A stretch of 64,000 nucleotides of DNA, from assembly GCA_944474755.1 (NCBI GenBank), contig OX104111.1:94716805-94780804 (forward strand). Direction: 5' to 3'. Below are positions 14,201 through 29,200 of the stretch, one piece after another (position 1 is the stretch's first letter; every line of letters starts with the position of its first letter). Source of the stretch: Limnoperna fortunei. Its lineage: Eukaryota > Mollusca > Bivalvia > Mytilida > Modiolidae. The translations under genes and the position numbers were made by a program. The notes below the pieces were generated by a model. It was given only the letters and a program-made list of their open reading frames with translations. It searched no databases and was not told where the DNA came from.

Positions 14201-17200
14201 AAAAACAGGTTTACTCTTTTTTTTTTTTAATATCTATAAAGGGAGATAATCTCACTATTTTATCAATATCTTCAGTGATTACATCACTGATAATAGTAAT
14301 ATGTTTGTTAATGTGAATTTTTGTTAATTGATATAAAAAAGAGAAAAAATTGGAGTTTGAAGTCAATGACAACATTTTCCTTTAATGTAGCCCCATCATA
14401 AACAACAAGTTAGAACATCTATTACTAGTACTTTCAAGTTTACAGAACAGAAACCCACAAGCTTGTTTATGGTGAACTGTCCACTGAAAGTGATCTACAA
14501 ATTTCTCTTTTGTGACATGTGTCACCTATTAAAAGAAGTTTCATCCATTTTAACTGTAAATTTCCACATAAATACATTTTTGTAATATTCTTTTTTTCTG
14601 AAGACATTAACATAAAATATAAGTTGCTCAAGCCAAGGTGAGTAAAATGTAGATTTAAAAAATTAAATACAAATAATAAGAAATCATTAAGGACATTACA
14701 TAACTAAAATTTAACTTGATAAAATTTTTTTAGTTTTCCCCCAATTTTAGTTGCATTGGCATAGAATACCAAGTGACGTGTACATAATTGTCCACAACCT
14801 TTGGCCTGCCCATGTTGGATGACATACAATTTAATTTAACCAAATCGACAACACCATTTATATTCTGTAATGTCTTCCCAAAGGGTAAAATACCAACAGT
14901 TATTTTTTGTACAAGACCACCCTAATAGAACAAAGATTGTCTCTTAATTAAGTCACTACATTTAACAAGCATGCTCTAATAATAGTTGGTAATTGTATCT
15001 GTAAAATTGCTTATATTATGTTCACTGTTTTGTTAAGATTTCTGCAGATTAATCAAAGACCTTTAAATATGTGGAATGCATTTAATTGCGCAAAAGAGGT
15101 GGCCAGGCTTGGTGGAGAAATATCTTCTGTTTTTATTTTTGGCCATAGGCCATGATCTTATTTTATACTTTCCACTATGCTGATCTTGTGTCTGACTTGT
15201 GTTTCAACTAAGATGTTGAAGAAAATAACTAATGGGTAATAAATAATATTTACTGTTTATTAAAATGATTTGAGGTATAATTAGAGAAACATGCAAAACC
15301 AATGTTGGTGATATTTTTTACTACTAGTATTTAGATGCCATCTACTATGTATGAATGATGTAACATTTGGTACTATATGGATATTTGAATATATTTATTC
15401 ATATATTAAAAGCTATTGTGGTGTTTAATTTAATGATATGGGGCCTCGGTGGCCGAGTGGTCAAGGTAGTTCATCTACTATTGATCACGTGGCCTGTCAA
15501 CACTGAGATTGCGGGTTCGATTCTCACTGCAGGCAGGGTGTACTCAACTCCAATCTTAATTGACAAGGATTGCCAGTTTTCCTACCAAAGGTCGGGGGTT
15601 TTCTCCGGGTACTCCGGCTTCCTCCCACAATAAAAACTGGACGCCATGATATAGCTGAAAAATTGCTGAAAGTGGCGTTAAACACCATCAAACAAACAAA
15701 CAAACAAACAATTTAATGATATTTAGTCATCTTGATTGCTTCGAAGTTATCTTAAGACAAAATGTATATGAAGTATAAGAAGAATAAGATGTTGCTTCAA
15801 ATAACTGTCCTTCCTTTTGAGGTTATAGGTCAGTATCAAGTTGGTTCATATTGGTAGGCTCTTCAAAATGAGGTGTTAATAAAATCAGCCAATCCTGAAA
15901 CTGTAAAGTTTAAGCCAGGACCAAATAGTTTACATTTAACCAGATTGTCCCTTGAATTGGAAAATCTTGGGAAGTTGGTTCCATATACCCAATTGTAATG
16001 AAAAAAAAAGATCTGGGGGGGGGGGGGGACTAATTAGCAGCAGGAAAAAAAAATGCTTTTAATATCATTTATCAATTCTTCTAAACTGTACATTGTGTAG
16101 CAATTTGGATTACAATAAAAATCAAAATATTGTTGTTTCCATAATATAAAAACAAACTGATTACATGTATTTGAAAACAAAAAAATCACCACATATCTTT
16201 AAAAAGTGAAAACTGATGATAACATGCGGGAAAGATAAACATCTTATTCTGTCGACAATGAACACTTAAGTGGGCTAACAATCTAAAAAAATTAAGAGAA
16301 AGTTATGAAAGGTTGAAATATACCACCCTTTGGTACCATGCAGTAGGTGACATTTACTTACACTGAAATACAAAGTTTGACACAAAAACAAGATGTGAGA
16401 TCTACCTGGCTCACTGAGCAGTATGAATGTGTTGCATGCCAAATCCTCAATTACTGCCACCATTAAATAAAGTCTGTCAGCTTTCTTTGTTGGAACTTTA
16501 AAAGTTTGATTTGAATAAAATGGAGTTTGCATGTGGATTGATCTATCAATTAGTCATACTATAAGTTGTACTTCAGCAAGGTGAATGAATGAAATTCTCC
16601 TTGAGAAATGAGAGTTTTGAATACATTTTTTCTGTCTTGCATGACAATTTCTATTTAACTTTGTTGTTAACTATTTAATTAAATTTTGTGAAGGTTTTCA
16701 TACATCACTACATCTAAAACACACAAACGATATTGTTTGTAGTGAGTTGAAAGAGGGCATATTGTGGACAGAAAAAATTAGAAATTACATTATTCAAAAA
16801 TACTGACAGATATTAGTGATCTCAATTCTCTGACACCAAATAATCTGTGTATATATATCTGGAAAAAAAATTTAGTGACTGAACAATACCATATGAGCTT
16901 AAGTAAATTGTATGCATGTTTTTGGAGTTGTATTTGTTCATTTTAATTTCAGAATTTGGTATTGGTGCAAATGTATCACCTGTAGTGATGACATTAGCTG
17001 TTGATTTACAGAGTGCAAAATAATGTAGTTATTTCACTGTTCTTAGTTTTGGGGTCTCAGTGTCCAAGTGGTACATGTATATTAGGCTGGTCATGTCTGG
17101 TTGACATCGAGATTGCAAGTTCCAGCCCTACTTACTGAAAGTTTTCCTTGATTTCAACCTTTAGTGGTTGTCTTTTATTGCAGAAAATTATTCTCCACAT

Positions 17201-20200
17201 GCCTTGCTCTTGATCTCCAAAAAAAAAACTCCATGGTATACATTTAGCTCAAAAATTGCTGAAAGTGGTATTAAAACTCATACAACAAATGAACATTTTT
17301 TTTACTGATAAAGCAATTACTAACATTAATGCCCTGTCATCAGTGTAATAGTGATATTTATTTCATATCAAATAATATTCAAATATCTTAGTTTACAGTA
17401 AACTAATATAAACTGATTGTGACAAACCTACATTTATGTATAAAATTGAACCAAATTTTAACCAATTAAACTTTTAATTCAGTAAATTAAACAAATGGAA
17501 CAGAGTTTATGCTAAAAAATCCAAGGCTAGTTAATTCGGTGTAACTCAATCATATTTGACATTTCAGGGTTTATCTATATTTGTTAAAACCAAACAACCA
17601 ATTGCCAAAGACATTTGTTTAAAATGCACTGTACAATATACAATCACACATGACAATTTAGTCTACATCAAACATAGGGCCACACACAGCTTATTTTCTC
17701 AACCAATCAGACTGAAAAGCAGTCATCCAAAACTTACTGAGGTCACTGTCATAATATTTCCTCTATTATATTCCTTCCTAACTAAATATTGGTTCTGTGC
17801 TGTGCGAATTAAGTAAATATTTCTAGATTTATTGTAGATATCACAAAACCTTTTTAATAATGTTGAATGTACCTTGAATTTAAAGAAAAAACTATATGTA
17901 CTTTAGTGTTGAGCATAAATACAGATCTATTAAATAAAATAAAACATAGATTTGTTTACATGATCAAGTTTTTTTGCATGTCATTTAAAAAGTATGGTGA
18001 TTACCTGCCTTCACATGGACTAAGATATTTGAGTGTCTTGTGAGAAAGCTACAACCAATTTAATTTTTTTCAAACTTAATGTTTATTGTTCAATTGTAAA
18101 TCACAAAGATCAGCCTAGTTTTTACTTGTAATACATGTTTCTTCAATTACATTCTTACCAGTTGTCTCCATCTCCCTCCTGACATGTTGGTAAAGGTTAA
18201 TTGGTAAGAATAGTCTATTGTGAAAGAAAGCATTTTTCAGTTTTTGAGTAAAATTAACATAGCTTCAAAATTCTATAAGTTACAGAGTCTGTAATTAATT
18301 GAAGAAATTAAAAATTACTTTAAGACAGAAAACTGTTCAGTTCAGTAAATTGGGATTGTTAACATTTTGAATGGTTTAAAGCTAAAAGCATGATTTTCAG
18401 CATTGAAAAATTGTTAACAATTGAAAATATTTCTGTTCTTATATCTTGGATTTCTTATATTTTCCAGAGGGTGGCAGATTAGAAAATGAGTTAGCATACA
18501 CAAAATCAACAATAGGTGTAGGGAGTGGAACAACAAATGAACTCATTATACAAACTCCTAAAGAAGGAGCAAATATATTAACACAGAATTCTTTACTGTT
18601 ACATTTGGAGACCTTGTTAAAAGTAACAGAAATAGAAGTAGAGTTATTTGAAACGTAAGTAATTCATGTAAGACTATGTATTGTGTATGCAAGTACAGTA
18701 CATGTATAAAAAAAATGCATTGTGTATGAGAAAGCTTCATAAATATTAAAAAAAATCTTTCACAAAGAACCTTATTATCTCTCTTTATAATGTAAAAAAA
18801 TACAAGTAAAATTTCCCCTATTTATTTTAATTATTTTCATTTATTTAAAGCTTAAAATCATTGTTATTAAAAACTATTCTTCACTTGATCATATGTATTT
18901 TTTTATTGTTGCTAACAGTTAAGTGAAAGATTTTAGAGCTTTCCAACTTTATTGCAGAACATGGAAATTCTCCGACATATGTTATTTAGCAGAATTCCCT
19001 CAGTTTGATGACACCTATATAGATGATGTGAGTACACATTTTAGTGTTTCTAATTATCTCCCTTTGCTAAATACTGGAAAGTGGTAAATATATAGTTAGA
19101 AGCGAAAATTTGGATACAAATAGTGTTTAAAGAAAAATTGTAAGGTACTTGTTTGTATATTAATAGTATAAAAAATATGAAATAATTTCAAATATGTAAA
19201 CAGTTAACCCATGATCTACATGTACTGCTCATTGATGCAAATGTCCTAATGTTTTTAGATGATACAAAAATTGACACCCTGTGTAATAATAACACCTCTG
19301 GATTGTTTTTGGGATGGAGCTAAAGTTTTAGGACCAAGTAATGCAGTATGGACTGATCTGTAAGTATTATAACATACAGCATTTTACATGGGTCATTAAA
19401 ATTAAGTTGTCTTTATATTTTGTGAGGCAGTTTTGCTGGGATTAATATATAATGGTACCTTTTCATGTCGGTAATTGTGTTTATACTGGTTGTAAATTAT
19501 ATTTGGCCCTGATTTGAGAACAAATTCTCATACTAAACCAGAGTAAATTTGAGTGTAACCTTCAGTTTAGAAATCCATGTATTTATTCAGAGAGATTTAT
19601 TATTTTTTGTTTTATGTCCAGCAAGCAATATTTCAGCTATATCAAGGATATTCAGGGAAAGAGTTAGCCAAATTTTGTTCTCGATAACTGTTATATCTGG
19701 GTTTTTTATGACAAGACAGAAATGCAAAAATGAACACTGTTGATTCTAAGGGAATTTTAATTTATGGTTTGAAAGGTTGATGATTTTGTAGAATGTTCAT
19801 TGAGAATCACAGTATATATTACAGAAATGTAATTTCATTGGTATTGTAAATAATTTTGGTAAACACATTCGATACTACTACACTGTAGTACACTGTCTGA
19901 TGAGTTTACAAAGCACTGACTGCTGAAAACTGTGTTACATATGCAAGAAGCTTGTTAACCTTATGTAACACTGAGGAAACTATCTGGCTTGGTTAATTAT
20001 ACCTCCTCATTTCTGGCATCTTTTAAGATAACAGTTGAATGATTAAATCTGACATTGGTAGCTCTCTGTCCAAAATTCCTGGCAACTTATTTATCAAACT
20101 GGGTGGTCAGGAGTGGAGAAAGTCATGTAGAATTGTGTGATCAACAATTTGCTGCTCAATAAAGATTAATTTAGAAGATAGAAATAAAATGTTTGTGGAA

Positions 20201-23200
20201 TTTTTAATTGAATTGGGGGTAGAAATAGTAGGGCAATTTTCCAAAGAGATGATTAAAGTAGCAGTATATTTAGTGTATTATTGCTGTAGAGTAGTTTTCC
20301 ATTATATTCTAGTAGTTACAGAAATACACTCAGAATGTTTCAGCAAAATATCTATATAACAGCATTTTCTGAAGGAATGTCTTCTGATTTATGTTCAGTC
20401 TTATAAACATTCACTTTTAAAATTTGGTAGGGTTAGACTTTTTGTTGAGGCACTTGGGAGACAAAAATGATTTTCCTCCTACTGGTTTTACATGCACATC
20501 TATCACAAGGATCAAAACTGACTAGAGTCATTTATCAAAAAATTGGATTTACATTTGTTCAGTACAATATGTGAAACGATATCTAGTGTTTGTAGAATGC
20601 TAAAATGCTGAGTTGTGTAAGGCAGACATAGACCATTATTTGGGGGTTTTGTACATTATAAGAAACTATTTTTGTTATTAAATATAAATATTTGAAACAT
20701 TTGGAAGCTTCAGATGAGCTTACTGTATCAACAACAATGTTAACAACTAACTACACACAAAAAACATGTCTGCAAAATCTTTCCAATTTAAAAGAAACCT
20801 CATTATTTATATTCATTTACTGTAAAGTTCTGATGAAATCTGGATATTCAAGAAAAAAGAGAAAGTCTTTGATTCTGAAAGAAAATTAAATTGTTTACTT
20901 TTGTTATCAGAAGATGTTCTGTGATTATCTTCCACCATTAATCTGTAAGTTTGGTAAAATTAGATTTAACTGTAAATATGCTATAATGAATGAAACATGG
21001 TTAACTTGGAAAACTTGGAAGAAAATATCTTGTATAAATGCTGTAGGCATAATGATAACAAGTAAACTAAAGTGTGGGTGGTCGTTACACCTGTAGATTT
21101 CAGTTGGTCAGACTTGAAACATTTGTTGTTGTTTTTCAAATGAAGTTGATTTATTATTTATTCCAGTACAAAATGGTGATTATGACATATTATTCATTGA
21201 CATTTATCAATAAAGATGTTCTCTTTTATCATATTTTAATAGGAAACATATTTAAATTTTTTTTTTACTTTGCCTTGATTTAGGCCACACAAAACTGCTA
21301 ATTTGGTTAAAGAGGACTTGAATTTTGTTGACATTATTCTACAGGTCAAAATTTGTGTAGTTTAACAATATGTGTTCAGTAAAGAATATTTTATCAACAT
21401 GTGTGGGTAGTATCAATTCTTGATTAATTTTTTAAATTTTTTAAAGCTACACCTTTAAATATGATGACAAACATGGGTATATGGCTCTGTTATTTTCTTT
21501 GGTCTTCATTTTACTTTAGTTTTGACTTCCCATATATTTAAACCCATGGGAGGGCTTATTATCCGTTTTTAAATCATATTATCATTTTCAAAAGAAGACA
21601 AAAATCAAATTATAGCTTATCTTATTACCAAATATTCTCAGTCTTTGTTTATAACAATAATATTTCAAATGTCATATATCTTATTCTTAGAGCATCATGT
21701 TGTAAAGAGGTGGATGCTATAAAAAATATGTTAGTATTATGTTGAGCAGTATATGTAAACGATCTGTATGCATGTTAAATTTAATATTTCATCTTTCAAC
21801 TGTTAGGCATTTACCTCCCAACAATCAACAAGGGAGAGGGCATCATCTTTATATCATGTTTGACATGCAGGAGATCATTTTGTTTTCTATTTGTGGTTGT
21901 CTCCAGTGTTCTGATTACAGTTGTTTTTTGTAGGCCTTTGTCATTCCATTCATCGTTCTTTAAGTGATAAACTTCAACCTTTGTTAGAAACTTCTTTTGT
22001 TTTGTTGCAAAAATCTTTTAGGGATTTATTCCATTTTTTTTTATAAAAAGTAACTTTGAAGGATATCAACAGTATTGATTAAATTCTATTGATTATTCTA
22101 TTAAATGAAAACAATTAATTCTTTCATTTTCAATTTTGGGTGTTTGGGATACTTGTTGCCTTGTAAGCTAAGATCAGTTCTTTCATCTGCCCTTCCTTTA
22201 AAATTACCAAAAAAATGAAAACAGTAATTTATGTAAAATTTAAACATAAAGTTGTTGTCTTTCTTCAAAGCTGTATAAAGAATTTTTCTAAAGATTTTCT
22301 TTGCTATAATTTACTTCAAGAAACAAGAAATTATTAAGATGATAAAGCATTAAGTAGACAAGAAAGCAATTAAAAAACCTCTTAACTCTAAATACTTTTG
22401 GAAAACACACTTGTATTAATTTTTGGCCTGCTGTTGAAATTATTCTTATTTTTCTTTTTTTTAAACTTTGACTATGATATCAACAACTAGAATTCATTTC
22501 TGTAAAGCAAGTTTATGGCATTTTGATTCTGCAGTTTAAAACTTGCCAAATGAAAGGCTCACATAAAGATTACTTTACAGTGAATATTTCATTCTCCATC
22601 ACCAGAGATGAGGTTATTACAAAATCTATATTAAGAAGGTATTTTTTATTTTTGCAGACAAATGCCACCTTTAAGTTGGATAAGCCTAAATCCACAGACT
22701 TTATTACAGTATATTCAAGACAACTATAAAGAGAGAATCCCCAAAGTGGACTTGATGAGAGAAATCCTGAAACAGGTATATTTTAATACTGGATATATTT
22801 GTTGCCACAGACAGTTGTTCACTTTTGCAATCTGGTCCCTTTGACTCAATAAAACTTGCATGTAAAGGTAAATTAAAATTACTGTGCCCTTAATTTTATT
22901 GAAGAGTCACTAATCAGAATGTAAATGATGGATCCCTTCAAGTTTGATATTAGAGTTATCAGATAGAAGAGTTACCAGTCAACAGAAATAAACAGTATAT
23001 CAATAAGTCCTTCCTGATTGGTAATTAACACCAGCATGTTTTACTAGATAAACAATATAAAATGAGAAGTTGTTTACATAGATAGTTGTAAGTTGTACTG
23101 GGAAAACTTTGGTATACTCATTCAAGGTGGTAAAAGCTTGCCATACCTGCATTAATTATGAATTAAAATGCAGATGGATTTTGTTCTACACTACTGTGTG

Positions 23201-26200
23201 GTATTTATACTGTCAGAAAGTTACATAACACGGAAACATGACAAATTATTTGTGAAAATGTTATCAATCAACCTCACACATAGAAAACATTAAATTTAAA
23301 TTTCGTTAGGGTTGTACGGTTTTGTCTCATTATGTATTCAAGTAAATAGAAGATTTTTTTGTAAAGATTTTGTTTACAAATAAATAGAAGTTGGTTTTTT
23401 TTCAACTTTTAGGCTGGTGTTACGACTGGTTATCAGGAAAAGCCATGCTTAGATCCAACAGAAACAAAATGTCCTAATACAGCACCCAACAAGCACTCTG
23501 GAGAGGTATACATTTTTTTGTAAATTGTATATAATTCATGTTTAATAAGTGGAATGAAACAGTTCTGAACTTACATTAGGTTCACATATTTTTTCTCATT
23601 TAAATGTTTATTTAAACCAGTGAAACAGGTACATAAATCAAAGTACATGGGTTGGATTTGGAGAAAGTAGTATTAGCCCTTCATTTTTTATAGTTTTGTA
23701 ATTTAGTTGTAATTTTGATCATTTTAATGGACAATAATGATTGAGATGACAAACCAATGAATGCCATAAAAAGTCTATTAAATAACATATAAGAACTTCA
23801 ATTGTACATCATGTTTATTCAATGTTAATATCAAAAATGAATGGCTGCTGAATGGTTTATAGGGAAAGATTCCAACTATTGTTAAGGACCTGTAGTAAAT
23901 TTAGCAAAGACAAAGATTATTCTTAAATTGAGTAAAATGTAGCTGCCGGGCAACATTAAATCAAACCATTCATTTCTAAAGTATCTTTAGATGTGTAGTG
24001 AAATCTGTGTCAACCTGTTGACCCCTTTTACATCTTTAGCATGAAAATAGGTAAACTATCACAGAACACGGACTCATATCTTGATTTTGATAACATGAAC
24101 AATCAGTGCAGACTTAAAACATTTGTCAAAAAGGTTCGATAATGAAGACAGTATTCATTCTGAGTCCCCCATGCCTGTAATTATGATCTCTTCATTGAAT
24201 CAGTCCACACTTAATTGGATAAACTCATTGAGACTACGACACAATAAGGCTTTAATTTCCACTTTTTTATGGTTAAACTCTTTGAACATTGAACCGACCC
24301 TTGGTTTATGGATGATCATTGTGACTTTTTATGTACATTCAACACCCAAAATGTTTTTTAAAAGTTTCAACAATTCTATAAGCAAGGAATGTTCAAAAGT
24401 TATTGACTTGCCGATCAAATTACATTGGGTGTAATTAAGACGGTCAAACCTACAGCTACGTTTTATCTCCATTTTGATCATGAAACATACACCCAAAAAA
24501 ATTTGACTGATCAAAATTACAACACAATAGATATCAGAACAAAGATTGAACAAATTGTGGATGAATAGGGTCTGTTTAATGACTGACAATTTCACATTTT
24601 TTTTTTAAAGAAAACTTTACTTGGCTGTTGATATTAAAGTTCCATGTATGATATTTAAATTCAAATATGCTTTTTAATATTTCTTTTAAATAGCAAGTCA
24701 TTGTAGAATTATTTTATGAATGAACATTTCATTTGATTTATTAATAAATGTAAATAATACAGTTAGAAAAAAGCATGACTTTGAAATACTATCAGTAAAG
24801 AGACTTGTACTGGAGGTCTATGTGTCATATCAAATTAAAGTACTAGTATATTTTGTATATTGATTTGGTGAAATATGTGAACATTACCATTTTGAAATAA
24901 AGTGTTTTCAAATTTGAAGGGAAAGGTTGGTACAAACATTAATAGACAATATTTTTTCCAAATCACAGGTAGTTGAAAATATTTGTCTTATTTTTTATTT
25001 AGTATATAGTCAAAAGTAAGAGTTCAACATGAAGAGATTTGCTTGTTTGCTAAAGTTGTGAAAATATATTATAAATTTTAAAATGCCAAAAAATATGTAA
25101 ATTTGATTACAGATCCCTGATATTGGAGCAGAGTTAACAAATGGTTGTAATGGGTTTGCAGCAAATTTAATGCATTGGCATGAAGATCTTATAGTTGGTG
25201 GGGCCAAGAAAAATAAGACTGGCCATATTGTTAGGTAGGTCAAGAGAGAATGATGATATAATTGATGTTGGCATAAAGTGTGGGTTGCAGTTACAAATAT
25301 TTACCATTCTTGCCAAATTACAAGTGTTTTAAAAAGTTAAGCTTGTAATGAAAGTATCAGTTTGATTTTTGTGTTTACTATTTACCTTGCAAGATTTAGA
25401 TTTATGTTTTTTCTTTACTGAAAAAATATGTAAATATTTTTAACAGATTTTTAAGTTTAAAAGGGTCTTTAAAAAAATAAATGTAATGCGGGTCAGGAAG
25501 TTAAAAATAATTTAAGTGTAACTGATTATCCTAGTAAGAATGTTGATCAGATTCATGAAGTATTAAGACTCTATTGTTAGTGTGACAGTAGCTGTAAATG
25601 ATGAGTTCTTACTATTGAATAATCAGTACACAGATCTCTTCACATGAAGTGCAAACCATTGAATTTACTATTAAAATCTCCTTTATAGTGTACCTCAACT
25701 GAATTTTAGATTGACCCAATCTTTAATCATATTTTAATGGAAAACATTCTATTAATAAAGAAAAATGAATAAATATTATAAATTGTGTAAGATTTATTCA
25801 GAAAATAATATTTTAAAAAATGGACCAGATAATCCAATGATTATGATGTGCATATGAAAAAAAAATGTGTGGAATAGTTTAGGTTATTTTTTTTTAAATA
25901 AATGTAAATAGTATAAATCATTTCTTTCTAGATGTGTTTTAATGTCATAAAATATTCATGCATCATGTCAAATTTGAAAGGAGTCAGCAAGTTCAATTAT
26001 GACAATGTTTAAAAATTTAATATGTTGTCTTGCAAAAACATTTTATTTATTTATACTTATGTGTTTTTACAGAGCTGAAGCTTTACAATCAGTGGTAAAG
26101 CTGATGGCAGAGAAATCAATGTATGAATATTGGCAAGACACATATAAAACACATAGTTTGGAATGGAGTCAAGACAAAGCTAAGAAAGTCTTAGAAGCAT

Positions 26201-29200
26201 GGCATAGAAAGTTCATAAATGTAAGTTAACTCCCATTTTTAAGTCTCACAGAAGGTCTTTCTGCATTTAAGCAGATAATAGTTATATAGCCAGTCAAAAT
26301 TGACTGAGTTAATAGAGTACATGTACTAAATTAAGCTCACTTGGTAATAGGGCTGGCTAGCAATACTGAGATCCAGGGTTCAATCCCCAATTCGTTATTT
26401 CATGCTCTACCCTTACATAAGAATAAAAATAGTTGCAAGTCATTCAAAAATTTAAAAAAGTTGTTATTCTACAGAATTTAAAATAAAATAACCTGACAGA
26501 TTTTGTTATAATTATAGGTTGTGTATGGGATGTCTGGAACACAGAACAGTTCAGATTCTGTGTATGGTTTTACTACTACCTCATTAATGGACATTATGAA
26601 AGAGTTTTCTAATGTTAGTGTTGTCAGGATTGCCTTTGGTTACATTCTGATGGTGAGTTATTACTGTTTTCATAAAAAACAGCATTTAACAATTAACAAT
26701 TATTAAACAACCACGTAATGTATAATATTTTAGGACTATTTTCTGGTCCATTTCTTTTAATAAATCTCTCCAAGAGACATTTTTATCAGTTTTATTCCAT
26801 TCTATAGATCCTTGTAAGATGAAGCTTTCTTTAAATTTTCCTATTGTTTTCTTTGCAGATTGTATATGCATGTGTCTCCCTCTTGAAGTGGAACAATGCT
26901 GTGCAGTCACAGAGTGGTATCGGTATTGCAGGAGTGCTGTTGGTAGCATTATCAGTGGCGGCAGGTTTAGGTATTTGTTGTGTTCTAGGTATACCTTTTA
27001 ATGCTGCCACCACACAAATTTTACCGTTCCTGGCATTAGGATTAGGAGTCGATGATATGTTCCTTATTGCTCATACTTACTCAGAAAATGCAGATAGAAA
27101 AAATATTCCTTTACATGTAAGTATAACATTAGACAACCACTTTGTGACTCATCCAAGCAAAGATATTATAGAATTTTATTCATTATTTTATAAAATACTT
27201 AATTGAAAAAACCCATGTGAAATGAATACAAGATTTATGAATTTAGTATTTAGTTTTATTTTTTCTTTATTTTACATTACTGTTTTAAATTACTAACGAG
27301 TTTTTATTTTATGTTATAGGAGCAGACAGGTGAATGTCTGAAGAGAACAGGAGTGACAGTGTTTTTGACATCTTTCAATAACATGATGGCCTTCTTCACA
27401 GCAGCAATAATCCCAATACCAGCACTTAGGGCATTCTCTTTACAGGTATGCTAATACATGGTAAATAGATCTCTAAAAATAACATCAGCTATGCATGAAC
27501 TTCCTGCACTCAGTTTAATTACAAGTTTAAAATTTACCTCTCGGTTTTGTTTGACATTTATCTTCTTGATGCATTTTAAATTGAATGTAGGTCATGCCAT
27601 TATTATATAAGTGACGGTTGCCTCTTTTCTATTGCAGGCAGCTATTTTGATCCTGTTTAATTTAGCAACTATAGTTCTAGTCTACCCAGCTATATGTAGT
27701 ATGGATTTACAGAGAAAAGATGATAAGCGCATTGATATTTTTTGTTGTTTTCAAAGGTAAGCTCTATTCTTATATCCCTGTGTTTATATTAGTCTAATTA
27801 ATATAGTTTTGAAGTAATACACTTGCCTTGTGAAAGTACATGTGTTAAAATGTTATTTATTGGAACGTCAAAGCAGTTGATATCATGTTTCTTATATTTT
27901 TTTCCAGTTTTGCAGACACGAAAAACTTGGTTATGGAGCTGCAACCACGACATGATTACCAGCTACACGAACAGAGTCCACCCCCTAGTTACAGTCCCCC
28001 ACAGTACAGTCATAGTCCTCCACCAAGCTATGCCTCTACTGTACTTCATAATACAGTGGCCCAGACAGCACCAGATGGTATACATACTGTCACAAGTCTA
28101 GCTCCAAACGAGGGTGTCTTTTGTCCTAGAGGACAGCTTGCTTCAGGTAAATATTTATTGTGAATTTTACCACTTGGTGTTTTAAAGAATACTGGAAATT
28201 ATATTTTTCAGTGTATTACATTTAGTATGAATATTAGTCTAGTTTATTATTTGTAACATCAGCACTAAGAACCTAAATTGATACTGTGTTAAAAATATCA
28301 TCTGCTTCATTTCCACAATAAATTTACAAATTATTTTGTATGTAGAAACATTAAATATGTTTTCAGCTTTAACCAAGTACACATTTATATTTATCCTTGT
28401 AGACTTGTCTACATCATCATCAAGGCAATGTTTGACACAAGATGAGAGTATATCATGTAGACAAACCTTTGCCATGGCTCAGAAGAAATGTCTCACAACA
28501 ACTTTTACTTCACTTGCAACACAGCATTATGTACCTTTCTTACAGAAAAAGTGGGTCAAGGTAAGAATATGTGAGGATGTAGTAGGTATATACAAAAATA
28601 AAATTTTCAGAATTAAGAACAAGACTTTTTTATGAACTTTCTAGTACATTTGTTACCATACATTTTAATTGGGTATTGCTAAAATTTTGTGAGACAAAGG
28701 CCATTATTATACCTTACTTATACATACTTTAATACAACAGTTGGGTTGTTTTTCAAAAATTTTCTATGAAAGCAGACAACTTCGAGTTACGGGTAGGACA
28801 ATACAATTGTCAACTGGTCGACAAACTATTGTTTATGTCGTAATGACAATCTGACAAATGATTTGTATATTTTAAACCAGAAATTAAGTTGTTTTCTGCC
28901 AGCCATTTAGAAAAAAAAGGCAAGAGAAAACAGATATCATCGCCTTTCAGATACACAAAAAAATATGTTTTAGTAGTATTCATATAGTAAAACAATTGTT
29001 GCCTCCTTACAAAGTAAATATTCAAATTGTTCAACCTTTATAGTTGTCTTCCCTTGGGTAGAGCTGTCGGTAAGACAATCCACCTCAGGTAAAGAATTTT
29101 AATGTTCACCTTGTATGGAGGTAACAATTCCAAATGGCTTACCTGTGCAAAAATTATGGCTACCAAAGTCATGACTTCAAGAAGTAAATAAAGACACCGT

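Larger units (their letters stand above)
11823..18467 (+). other. PTCH1: PTCH intron 2 (6.6 kb)
   Basis: Largest intron; no coding exon was found in it. It holds two SINEs (15440-15709 intact, 17050-17290 decayed), a G14 run (16015-16028) and two one-mismatch GLI-like sites (11963-11971 and 14915-14923). An 85-codon minus-strand frame at 16275-16532 has no recognisable domain. Confidence 0.75.
19360..22657 (+). other. PTCH1: PTCH intron 5 (3.3 kb) with two exact GLI sites
   Basis: Intron between exons 5 and 6. Two exact GLI consensus nonamers lie at 20100-20108 and 21075-21083. An exon-like 61-nt segment at 21284-21344 was considered and rejected because it breaks the phase. No other gene is visible. 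Confidence 0.7.

Noticed and set aside
15440..15530. tRNA gene call from good A and B boxes
   Set aside because: The cloverleaf stems and 3' end are not those of a working tRNA and the sequence continues into a SINE body with tail and target duplication.
16275..16532. 85-codon minus-strand frame inside PTCH intron 2
   Set aside because: No domain, codon or splice evidence; probably chance.
21284..21344. Exon-like 61-nt segment in PTCH intron 5 (TTTAG acceptor, CAG|GTCAAA donor)
   Set aside because: Its inclusion would put exon 6 out of frame, whereas exon 5 joins exon 6 directly in phase and gives the conserved WTDLQMPPLSW sequence. At most a cryptic or frame-breaking alternative exon.
24123..24595. 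Overlapping 103- and 88-codon frames on opposite strands in PTCH intron 7
   Set aside because: No recognisable domain and no conserved motif; likely chance in AT-rich DNA.
26330..26400. tRNA gene call from A- and B-box-like sequence
   Set aside because: The acceptor and anticodon arms do not pair; better read as a decayed SINE head.
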